A stretch of DNA of 13,985 nt, taken from positions 2,024 to 16,008 of the forward strand of contig MGNS01000062.1 of the NCBI GenBank assembly GCA_001795165.1, in the 5' to 3' direction. Both the position numbers and the translations under genes were made by a program. The notes below the pieces were generated by a model. That model was not told where the DNA came from and did not search any database. It saw only the letters and a program-made list of their open reading frames with translations. Source of the stretch: Chloroflexi bacterium RBG_16_57_11 (lineage in GTDB: Bacteria; Chloroflexota; Anaerolineae; Anaerolineales; UBA4823). Positions 6,997-13,284 of this stretch are shown here, one piece after another; position 1 is the stretch's first letter, and the number at the start of each line of letters is the position of its first letter.

Positions 6997-7989
6997 ATGG
7001 AAAAAACGACGGTCACGTTACAGGATGTAAGGGAAGCCGCGGAGCGTATCCGCCCCTATATTCGCCATACACCGTTGCTCCGGGAGAGGAGCATGGATAA
7101 GATATTGGGGTGTCAGGCTTATCTCAAGCCCGAGATGCTCCAAATAGTCGGCGCCTTTAAACTGAGAGGCGCACTGAACAAGATTCTGTCTTTGACACCA
7201 GACGAAAGGAAGAGAGGAATCATCACCTCCTCATCCGGCAATCACGGACAGGCCTGCGCTTTCGTCGGACAGATGCTGGACATTCATACGACGGTGGTCA
7301 TCCCGGAGGATGCGCCGGCCATCAAGATTGAAAATGCCAGAGCCATGGGGGCCGAAGTGATCGTCTGGAAGCGCAAATATGTCGAGCGCATGAAGAAAGT
7401 TCGTGAAGAGATGGCAGAGCACGGTTACATCCTTGTCCATCCCTACGAAGACTACATGGTTATTGCGGGTCAGGGCACGATTGGTTTGGAAATTATGGAA
7501 GATCTGCCCGACGTAGACACCGTCCTGGTGCCTATCGGCGGCGGTGGGCTGATCTCGGGAATTTCTACAGCCATAAAAGAGTCGAAACCGAATGTGCGGG
7601 TGATCGGTGTTCAGGCCGCGGCCTGCGGAGCTTACTTTGCCAGCCGCCAGAAAGGATATCCGACTGAGGTAACACCTCGTCCCACGGTGGCCGACGGTCT
7701 CACTGCCGTTCGGGTCAGCGAGTTTACCTATCCTATCATCGAGAAGTACGTCGATGACATCGTGGCCGCAGAGGAAGAAGATATCAAGGAAGCTGTGAGA
7801 GTGGTGGCACGCGACGCCAAGCTGGTGGCAGAGCCTTCCGCCTGCGTGGGCATTGCTGCTCTGGCCTCCGGCAAGGTGAAGAGGCGGCCGGATGAGAAAG
7901 TCTGCGCAGTGTTGACTGCTGGCAATTGGGACATCAATCTGATCGGGAAGCTCCTGAAAGGGGAGCTAGTAGAAGGTATTCTCGTCTAA
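6997..7989 (+). CDS. Threonine dehydratase-like PLP enzyme (EutB/BhcB-like)
   Basis: Fold-type II PLP enzyme of the serine/threonine dehydratase family, 330 aa, catalytic domain only with no C-terminal ACT regulatory domain, which points to a catabolic role. Schiff-base K55 is in GAFKLRGA, the substrate loop is SSSGNHGQ (78-85), and the phosphate-binding glycine loop is IGGGGL (180-185). The EPSA stretch follows KLVA, and the residue facing the pyridine nitrogen lies in VLTAGNWD, where Thr replaces the usual Ser/Cys. AGGAG at 6986-6990 sets the start. It is immediately followed (63 nt) by an ornithine-cyclodeaminase-family gene. That pairing is known for EutB-EutC of hydroxyectoine use and for BhcB-BhcD of the beta-hydroxyaspartate cycle, where the dehydratase makes an enamine/imine that the partner reduces. 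Likely substrate: a beta-hydroxy amino acid, unproven. Confidence 0.93.
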   Translation: MEKTTVTLQDVREAAERIRPYIRHTPLLRERSMDKILGCQAYLKPEMLQIVGAFKLRGALNKILSLTPDERKRGIITSSSGNHGQACAFVGQMLDIHTTVVIPEDAPAIKIENARAMGAEVIVWKRKYVERMKKVREEMAEHGYILVHPYEDYMVIAGQGTIGLEIMEDLPDVDTVLVPIGGGGLISGISTAIKESKPNVRVIGVQAAACGAYFASRQKGYPTEVTPRPTVADGLTAVRVSEFTYPIIEKYVDDIVAAEEEDIKEAVRVVARDAKLVAEPSACVGIAALASGKVKRRPDEKVCAVLTAGNWDINLIGKLLKGELVEGILV

Positions 7990-8052
7990 GAAAAGCAGAA
8001 GCGGAGACTTTACCACCGAGAGCGAATGTTGAAATAAAAGGAGAAACAAATA

Positions 8053-9045
8053 ATGGAGACATTATTATTAAATAAGGAAGAAGTTGGCAGCCTCATTGAC
8101 CTGGATGCAATCCGCGCGGCGGTGGAGGATGGCTATCGGTCTTTTAACAGCGGTCTGGTGGTTCAGCCGGATATTATGGATATATCATTGCCCGGGACAC
8201 ACGAAGGGGTTGACTTCAAGGGGGGCCTGGACATGGGGAGTGGATACATCACCTTGAAGGCCTCCTCCGGTGGATTTGATAACAATCCGAAATTAGGCTT
8301 ACCCACGGGCATGAACACCGTGCTGCTGTTCGAAGCGCAGACCTGCGCGCTGAAGTGCATTATGGATGGCACCTTTATCACCGGCTGCCGCACTGGCGCG
8401 GCTGGCGCCATCTCCGTGAAGTACCTGGCGCGTACCGATGCAGAAAAACTATGCGTTATCGGAGCAGGTACCCAGGCCCGGAGACAACTGGAGGCGATCA
8501 TGCGAGTACGTAAGCTGACCGAGGTGAGGGCCTGGGATGCCTTGCCAGAGTTCCTCGAGAAATATGTGAAAGAGATGTCCGCTGAGACGGGGTTGCAGAT
8601 TCGCAAATGCGCTACGGCTGAGGAAGCGGTACGAGGCGCCGATATTGTGGTGACCACATCCCGCGGTCGCCGCGGTCCAATAGTGAAGAAAGAATGGCTT
8701 AAGCCGGGTACGCATATCGCGGCAATCGGAGCGGATGCGCTGGGCAAACAGGAACTGGATGCCGGTGTTTATGACGGGGCAAAAGTCGTTTGTGACTCGA
8801 TCAACCTTTGCGTGAAAAGGGGAGAGACCCAAAATGCTGTGAGGGCCGGTGTTATCCGGCCGGAGGATATTCACGCCGAGATTGGTGAGATTATCTTAGG
8901 CAGGAAGCCTGGCCGGGAGAACCCGGACGAGGTGACAATCTTTGATACTGTCGGTATGGCTATTCAGGACATCGTGACCGCTGCGATGCTTTACAAAGGC
9001 GCTTCGGAAAAAGGCCTTGGAACCCGGTACGAATTTTTCAGATAA
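8053..9045 (+). CDS. Ornithine cyclodeaminase/mu-crystallin family NAD(P)-dependent enzyme (EutC/BhcD-like)
   Basis: OCD/mu-crystallin family protein, 330 aa. Substrate-binding K69 is in YITLKAS, then MDGTFITGCRTGAAGAIS (104-121), a Rossmann nucleotide site VIGAGTQAR (135-143), and D228 in IGADALGKQELD; K69 and D228 have the same numbering as the ornithine cyclodeaminase catalytic residues. The C-terminal FDTVGMAIQDIVTAAMLY is characteristic. AAGGAG at 8038-8043 with 9-nt spacing supports the ATG. The family contains cyclodeaminases, alanine dehydrogenases, pyrroline-2-carboxylate reductases and iminosuccinate reductase (BhcD). Because it directly follows a dehydratase, imine reduction is the most natural reading; because it precedes an opine-oxidase-like set, ornithine cyclodeamination as in octopine use is an alternative. 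The substrate is not decidable here. Confidence 0.93.
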   Translation: METLLLNKEEVGSLIDLDAIRAAVEDGYRSFNSGLVVQPDIMDISLPGTHEGVDFKGGLDMGSGYITLKASSGGFDNNPKLGLPTGMNTVLLFEAQTCALKCIMDGTFITGCRTGAAGAISVKYLARTDAEKLCVIGAGTQARRQLEAIMRVRKLTEVRAWDALPEFLEKYVKEMSAETGLQIRKCATAEEAVRGADIVVTTSRGRRGPIVKKEWLKPGTHIAAIGADALGKQELDAGVYDGAKVVCDSINLCVKRGETQNAVRAGVIRPEDIHAEIGEIILGRKPGRENPDEVTIFDTVGMAIQDIVTAAMLYKGASEKGLGTRYEFFR

Positions 9046-9118
9046 AGAACTGGATCCGAAAACACGAGCGCCGCGCAGCGATTTTAGTTCAGAATACAAC
9101 CTATTGGAGAAAGTGATC

Positions 9119-9409
9119 ATGCCAGGTGATTTAAGAATCCAAACGGGCGTAACCAGGGGGCAGCCTTTTCAAATTACTGTCAACGGTAATGCAGTGGAGG
9201 CCTACCCTGGTGAAACCATCGCCACGGTGCTGCTGGCTGAAGGCGGGCCTGCCTTCCGGCATACCGCCCTGTCGGGCGAACCGCGCGGACTTTTTTGTGG
9301 GATGGGGTTATGTTTCGATTGCCTGGTGACGCTGAACGGAAAGCAGAACGTGCGTGCCTGCCTAACCTATGCGCAGCCAGGCGATATCGTTGAAAGGCAA
9401 CTCCGATGA
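9119..9409 (+). CDS. Small [2Fe-2S] subunit of an opine oxidase/HcnA-type dehydrogenase
   Basis: Fer2_4-type ferredoxin-like subunit, 96 aa, with cluster ligands C60, C65, C68 and C81 in the pattern C-x4-C-x2-C-x12-C (LFCGMGLCFDCLV). It matches the small subunits of heteromeric amine/imino-acid dehydrogenases (HcnA, the LhpF-like subunit of D-hydroxyproline dehydrogenase, opine oxidase and the N-terminal part of sarcosine oxidase alpha). The ATG at 9119 is chosen because GGAG at 9106-9109 is 9 nt upstream; an in-frame ATG at 9017 would overlap the preceding gene and add 34 residues outside the domain. Its stop overlaps the next start by 4 nt (ATGA), implying translational coupling with its partner. 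Role: passing electrons between flavin subunits or to an acceptor. Confidence 0.93.
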   Translation: MPGDLRIQTGVTRGQPFQITVNGNAVEAYPGETIATVLLAEGGPAFRHTALSGEPRGLFCGMGLCFDCLVTLNGKQNVRACLTYAQPGDIVERQLR

Positions 9410-10827
9410 CCCAACTGGCGCCAACCCCTTTGACCGTGGTCGGGGCTGGGCCGGCCGGCATTATGGCCGCATTCACTGCGGCTGAGGCGGGAGTGAGCGT
9501 CACGCTCATCGATGATAATCCTCTCCCAGGCGGGCAATATTACCGCCAGGCACCGCCGGAATTTCGTTTCTCCGATCCAATCGATGCACAATCAGGTCGG
9601 CCGGACGCCCCAGCTGTTCTAAAAAAGCTCCCCCACCCCATAATTAAGGTTTTGAATAATATGCTGGTCTGGGGTGTATTTGACCAGCATAATCTGGCCT
9701 TGGCGGACGGGGAGCAGAGTTACCTCCTCCCCACCGACCGTGTCATCCTGGCTACAGGCGCATACGATCGCCCGTTTGCATTTACTGGCTGGACTTTGCC
9801 GGGCATTATTGGGGCCGGAGCCGCACTGCGGATGATCAAGACCCAATGGGTTCTGCCTGGAAAGCGAGTGTTACTGGCCGGGTTAGGACCTCTTCAGCTC
9901 GCCCTGGCTGATGCGCTTATCAAGTCCGGTGCTGAGGTAGTATGTGTAGCCGAAGCCGCTAATTTGATGAGGAGCTGGCAGCAGCTGCCAAAATTCTGGG
10001 GTCACTGGGAGCGGATACAGGAGGGGATGGCCTATCTCAATAACCTGCGTAAAAACAAGGTGCCGGTTCTTTACAATTACGCAATTGTTGGCGCTTTTGG
10101 GAAGGACCATGTCGAAAAGGCACAAATCGCCCGCCTGGATGAGCAAGGCGCGCCAATCCCAGGCACGGAAAGACAATTCGATGTAGATTCCGTCTGCCTG
10201 GGTTATGGGCTGCTGCCGTCATTTCAGCTCGCAGCCGCATTTGGCTGCCAACTACGCTTTGATCAAAACCTCGGCTGGTACGCTCCCCAACATGATGCCA
10301 GTATGGAAACTACCCAGGAGGGGGTGTTCGTGGCAGGCGATGTGACGGATATTGCTGGTGCAAAGGTTGCGCAGGTCGAGGGACAGATTGCTGGTCTTAC
10401 CGCGGCCCACCAGCTCGGCTGCATCTCTGGAAAAGTCTTGGCTGAACGGCTGGGCTCACTACGTTCCAGGCTCAAGAGACTGAATCGCCTGGCCGAGGCG
10501 CTCCAGAAAATCTATGCCTTCCGGCCCGGACTGGCCAAAGCGGCCAAGGAAGATACCCTGTTGTGCCGGTGTGAAGAAATCACCTTTGGCCAGGTAAAAA
10601 AGGCGCTAGCCGACGGTGCAACCGACTTAAACCAGGTGAAGCTGGCAACCCGCGCGGGTATGGGTTACTGCCAGGGCCGTTTTTGCAGTGTTCTTGCTGC
10701 ACCTGTGGTTGCGGAAGTCACCGGTCAATCCATGTCTGACCTCTACCCATTCACTGTTCGACCACCAATTCAGCCAATCCCATTGGGTGTTCTCGCTTCG
10801 GGTGCCAAGATCAATTCGCATCCATGA
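9406..10827 (+). CDS. FAD/NAD(P)-binding subunit with C-terminal BFD-like [2Fe-2S] site (OoxA/HcnB-type)
   Basis: 473 aa. The N-terminal FAD fold begins VVGAGPAG (11-18), the PGGQYYRQ stretch is at 41-48, and a second dinucleotide fold has LLAGLGPLQLALADAL (156-171). GVFVAGDVTDIAG (307-319) is the conserved pyridine-nucleotide-disulphide-oxidoreductase segment contacting FAD. The C-terminal BFD-like domain carries C387, C389, C422 and C427 (CRCEE, then YCQGRFC), ligands of a second [2Fe-2S] cluster. This architecture is that of OoxA/NoxA (octopine/nopaline oxidase), HcnB and the LhpE-like subunit, which form a complex with a DadA-like subunit. It starts inside the stop of the small [2Fe-2S] gene (4-nt overlap) and ends 25 nt before the first DadA-like gene. 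It probably does not bind the amine itself but is the electron-transfer hub of the complex. Confidence 0.94.
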   Translation: MTQLAPTPLTVVGAGPAGIMAAFTAAEAGVSVTLIDDNPLPGGQYYRQAPPEFRFSDPIDAQSGRPDAPAVLKKLPHPIIKVLNNMLVWGVFDQHNLALADGEQSYLLPTDRVILATGAYDRPFAFTGWTLPGIIGAGAALRMIKTQWVLPGKRVLLAGLGPLQLALADALIKSGAEVVCVAEAANLMRSWQQLPKFWGHWERIQEGMAYLNNLRKNKVPVLYNYAIVGAFGKDHVEKAQIARLDEQGAPIPGTERQFDVDSVCLGYGLLPSFQLAAAFGCQLRFDQNLGWYAPQHDASMETTQEGVFVAGDVTDIAGAKVAQVEGQIAGLTAAHQLGCISGKVLAERLGSLRSRLKRLNRLAEALQKIYAFRPGLAKAAKEDTLLCRCEEITFGQVKKALADGATDLNQVKLATRAGMGYCQGRFCSVLAAPVVAEVTGQSMSDLYPFTVRPPIQPIPLGVLASGAKINSHP

Positions 10828-10852
10828 AATATTTCGGGGTCCTGGTGCAGTT

Positions 10853-11974
10853 ATGAGAACAGATGTTGCAGTGATTGGCGGTGGGATTATGGGCTGTGCG
10901 GCAGCCTATTACCTGGCAAAGGAGGGTTTTGAGGTCGTCCTGCTCGAGAAAAATGCCGCGGTTGGGTTGGAAGCCTCAGGGCGTTGCGCCTGTGGGGTGC
11001 GCCAGCAGGGAAGGAAAGGCGCACTTCAACTGGCCATGGCATCCGTCCGCGTGTGGTCTTCACTCCCACAAGAATTGGAAGCTGATCTGGAATACGTTCG
11101 CACAGGAAACCTGAAAATCGTTTGGGAGCCAGAGAAAGCAGCTGCACTTGAAAGCGAAACGACCTGGGAGCTGTCGCAAGGTCTGGCTGGTGTGCGCATG
11201 CTGACATCTGCCGAATGCCGGGAGGTCGTTCCCGGGATAACCGAAACAATCGTTGCAGGCAAGCTGTGCCCAACAGATGGCATGGCAAATCCGATGCTAG
11301 TCGTACCGGCATTTGGGCGGGCTGCCGCACGCTTAGGCGTAAGGATCTTAACCCGAACATCGGTAACAGGACTGCTAACACTCGGATCCTCTGTTTGCGG
11401 AGTTACAACCGATGCTGGCGAGATCGAAGCTAACTACGTCATAAATACCGCCGGCCCATGGGCGGCGCCTTTCAACGAGCAGGCCGGCTGTTTCACCCCG
11501 ATTCGACCAGGATTGGACACGTTAATCATCACCGAACGCCAGCCACACAGGTTTACTCCATTTGTCGGTTTTGGCTGGTGGGGATATATCCTGCAACCCA
11601 AATCTGGCAATATCATCCTCGGTCTGGAGGAAAAAACGAACGAAGCCTTCAGCACACAGGTGGATTACGCTGAGCTGGCGATAAAGGCCAGGGATATGAT
11701 CCAGCTACTGCCATGGTTGGGCGATGTGGCATTTTTGCGCGCCTTCTCCGGCATCACAGAATACACGCCCGACAAAGAGCCGTATATCGGGGTGATGCCA
11801 GGCGTATCCGGGTATTATGTAGCCTGCGGTTTCAGCGGGCAGGGATTTTGCCTGGGCCCAATGGTCGGAAAAATCATCTCCGAGCTCGTAACGGGTAGAG
11901 AGCCGAGTGTATCGTTGGAACCCTTCAAGCCTGACCGGTTTGCAACGGATCAAATTCATAGGGAGCCGCTATGA
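10853..11974 (+). CDS. FAD-dependent DadA/SoxB-type oxidoreductase subunit, copy 1 (altered FAD loop)
   Basis: DAO-superfamily flavoprotein, 373 aa. The Rossmann motif is VIGGGIMGCAAAYYLA (7-22), with E32 ending the second strand, and the C-terminal signature FSGITEYTPDKEPYIG leads to GFSGQGFCLGP. The normally glycine-rich loop after the first fold, RNGGGVRQHGR in the neighbouring copy, reads RCACGVRQQGR here (C45, A46, C47, Q52). Copy 2 keeps the canonical N45, G46, G47, H52. Flavin binding or catalysis may therefore be weakened or repurposed. The ATG at 10853 matches copy 2's start (MRTDVAVIGGG/MKTDVAIIGGG); an upstream in-frame ATG at 10688 lies deep inside the previous gene and is rejected. 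The ribosome site is weak (GGGGT at 10836-10840). The stop overlaps copy 2's ATG by 4 nt. Expected role: substrate-oxidising or structural subunit of the opine-oxidase-like complex. Confidence 0.94.
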   Translation: MRTDVAVIGGGIMGCAAAYYLAKEGFEVVLLEKNAAVGLEASGRCACGVRQQGRKGALQLAMASVRVWSSLPQELEADLEYVRTGNLKIVWEPEKAAALESETTWELSQGLAGVRMLTSAECREVVPGITETIVAGKLCPTDGMANPMLVVPAFGRAAARLGVRILTRTSVTGLLTLGSSVCGVTTDAGEIEANYVINTAGPWAAPFNEQAGCFTPIRPGLDTLIITERQPHRFTPFVGFGWWGYILQPKSGNIILGLEEKTNEAFSTQVDYAELAIKARDMIQLLPWLGDVAFLRAFSGITEYTPDKEPYIGVMPGVSGYYVACGFSGQGFCLGPMVGKIISELVTGREPSVSLEPFKPDRFATDQIHREPL

Positions 11975-13173
11975 AGACGGATGTTGCAATCATTGGTGGT
12001 GGAATTGTGGGATGTGCAACCGCTTATTACCTGGCTAAACAAGGGATTAAGGCCATAGTGATAGATAAGGATCCCGGCGTTGGTTTGCAGGCCTCTGGCC
12101 GCAATGGTGGCGGGGTTCGCCAGCACGGCCGCAGAGCAGCGCTTCCCCTGGCGATGGAGAGCGTAAAACTTTGGGCCACACTGGCCAAAGAGCTCGACGC
12201 CGACCTCGAGTATGTGCGCACCGGTAACTTGAAAATCGCCCTGGATGAGATTTCCGCCGAGAGCTATGAGCGTGAGTTTGCCTGGGAGTACGAAAATGGG
12301 CTCGATGACGTGCGCTTGCTCACGGCGGCCGAATGTCACGAATTGGTACCCGGCATGACCGGCAGAGTGGTGGCGGGAAAACTGTGTTCATCGGATGGCA
12401 TTGCAAACCCGATGCTGGTTACACCAGCATTCGCTCGTGCGAGCGCTAAGCTTGGTGTGAAATTCTTATTGAATACCACCGTCACCAGCCTGCTTCAACA
12501 AGGGACCACGGTATGTGGGGTGAAAACTGATCCAGGTGAAATTGAAGCGCGTGTGGTGATTAATACGGCCGGACCCTGGGCGGCGCGTTTTACCGCCGAA
12601 GCCGGCTGCCCCATCATCATCGGACCTGGGCGCAGCCAGTTATTGATCACTGAGCGCCTGCGCCGCACATATATCAAATCCTGGGTCACGATTAGCGGTC
12701 TGGGATATATGCGCCCTACGCATTCCAACAATCTGTTGATTGGCTCTGCCGGAACCCGCAATGACCAGTATCAGTGCCAAGTGGATTACCATTCTGCTGC
12801 TATCCAGGTCAGGCGTCTGTGTAATCTCCTACCCTGGCTGAAAGAGGTCTCGATCATCCGTGCATTTTCAGGGATTACCGAATACACTCCCGATAGTGAG
12901 CCCTATATTGGGGCCGTACCAGGAGTATCCGGCCTGTACGTCGCGGCTGGCTTTGCGGGTGAAGGGTTTTGCCCAGGTCCTTTGACCGGTAAAATCCTGG
13001 CCGAAATGATTAGCGGAATTGAACCCAGGATTTCACTTGAGCCGTTTCGCCCCAATCGTTTTGCACCTAGCATTGGCGAGGGAAAGACCCAACCGGAGGT
13101 TTCTTATCCGTTGGACAAACTGCTTGTGGCCTGGAAAGCTGTAGAAAAATACAACCCTGAATTGAACGATTGA
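11971..13173 (+). CDS. FAD-dependent DadA/SoxB-type oxidoreductase subunit, copy 2 (canonical FAD loop)
   Basis: DAO-superfamily flavoprotein, 400 aa, more than half identical by eye to the preceding gene. It has VAIIGGGIVGCATAYYLA (5-22), the intact SGRNGGGVRQHGR loop (42-54), INTAGPWAA in the middle, and FSGITEYTPDSEPYIGAVPG with GFAGEGFCPGP near the C-terminus. It carries a tail of about 27 residues (SYPLDKLLVAWKAVEKYNPELND) absent from copy 1. GGGAG at 11961-11965, 5 nt before the ATG, is a proper ribosome site, and the 4-nt overlap suggests coupled, near-equal production of both paralogues. Family members oxidise secondary or primary amines of amino acids (octopine, D-hydroxyproline, sarcosine, iminodiacetate, glycine in HCN synthase). 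This is the likelier catalytic subunit of the complex. Its stop overlaps the -35 box of the next promoter. Confidence 0.95.
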   Translation: MKTDVAIIGGGIVGCATAYYLAKQGIKAIVIDKDPGVGLQASGRNGGGVRQHGRRAALPLAMESVKLWATLAKELDADLEYVRTGNLKIALDEISAESYEREFAWEYENGLDDVRLLTAAECHELVPGMTGRVVAGKLCSSDGIANPMLVTPAFARASAKLGVKFLLNTTVTSLLQQGTTVCGVKTDPGEIEARVVINTAGPWAARFTAEAGCPIIIGPGRSQLLITERLRRTYIKSWVTISGLGYMRPTHSNNLLIGSAGTRNDQYQCQVDYHSAAIQVRRLCNLLPWLKEVSIIRAFSGITEYTPDSEPYIGAVPGVSGLYVAAGFAGEGFCPGPLTGKILAEMISGIEPRISLEPFRPNRFAPSIGEGKTQPEVSYPLDKLLVAWKAVEKYNPELND

Positions 13174-13198
13174 CAATTTTCATATTATGATTTATAAT
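13170..13198 (+). promoter_or_regulatory. Consensus promoter P1 ahead of the cation-efflux gene
   Basis: TTGACA at 13170-13175 and TATAAT at 13193-13198 with a 17-bp spacer: a third full consensus match in the window. The -35 overlaps the TGA stop of the preceding gene. Predicted start is near 13205, about 80 nt before the efflux gene's ATG. No terminator separates it from the upstream operon. Confidence 0.82.
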
Positions 13199-13232
13199 TT
13201 CACATAGTAAAACAACTATTCACTTGATAAAA
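13177..13232. promoter_or_regulatory. Phased operators at the cation-efflux promoters
   Basis: Three TTYA-N5-TRAA-type inverted repeats with centres at 13185, 13205 and 13225, each 20 bp apart: TTTCA-TATTA-TGATT (13178-13192, imperfect), TTTCA-CATAG-TAAAA (13198-13212) and ATTCA-CTTGA-TAAAA (13218-13232). Distance from the P1 -10 to the next two centres (9.5 and 29.5 bp) equals that at the ABC-operon promoter. The last element also overlaps the P2 -35. Probably bound by the same regulator as the sites in the divergent spacer. Confidence 0.7.
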
Positions 13233-13252
13233 TTCGACGATCCAGTTATAAT
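13224..13252 (+). promoter_or_regulatory. Near-consensus promoter P2 ahead of the cation-efflux gene
   Basis: TTGATA at 13224-13229 and TATAAT at 13247-13252 with a 17-bp spacer. Predicted start is near 13259, leaving a short leader of about 25 nt with the GGAGG ribosome site. Its -35 lies inside the operator centred on 13225, so P1 and P2 could both be blocked by one bound array. Confidence 0.75.
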
Positions 13253-13284
13253 GCTAATACTTAGGATAAATACGGAGGATAAAC

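Noticed and set aside
6997..9045. Firm call of eutB-eutC for hydroxyectoine degradation
   Set aside because: No ectoine hydrolase or deacetylase (DoeA/DoeB) genes are in the window; only the family resemblance and pairing are supported.
9017..9118. N-terminal extension of the small [2Fe-2S] protein from the in-frame ATG at 9017
   Set aside because: It would overlap the end of the reductase gene by 29 nt, has no good ribosome site and adds residues outside the ferredoxin-like domain; GGAG at 9106-9109 fits the ATG at 9119.
10688..10852. N-terminal extension of FAD copy 1 from the ATG at 10688
   Set aside because: The extension lies in another frame inside the previous gene's Fe-S domain, and the alignment with copy 2 starts exactly at 10853.
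9119..13173. Hydrogen cyanide synthase (hcnABC)
   Set aside because: Gene order is similar, but there are two DadA-like subunits and the neighbours are an importer and amino-acid-processing enzymes; the architecture is shared by several opine and imino-acid dehydrogenases.
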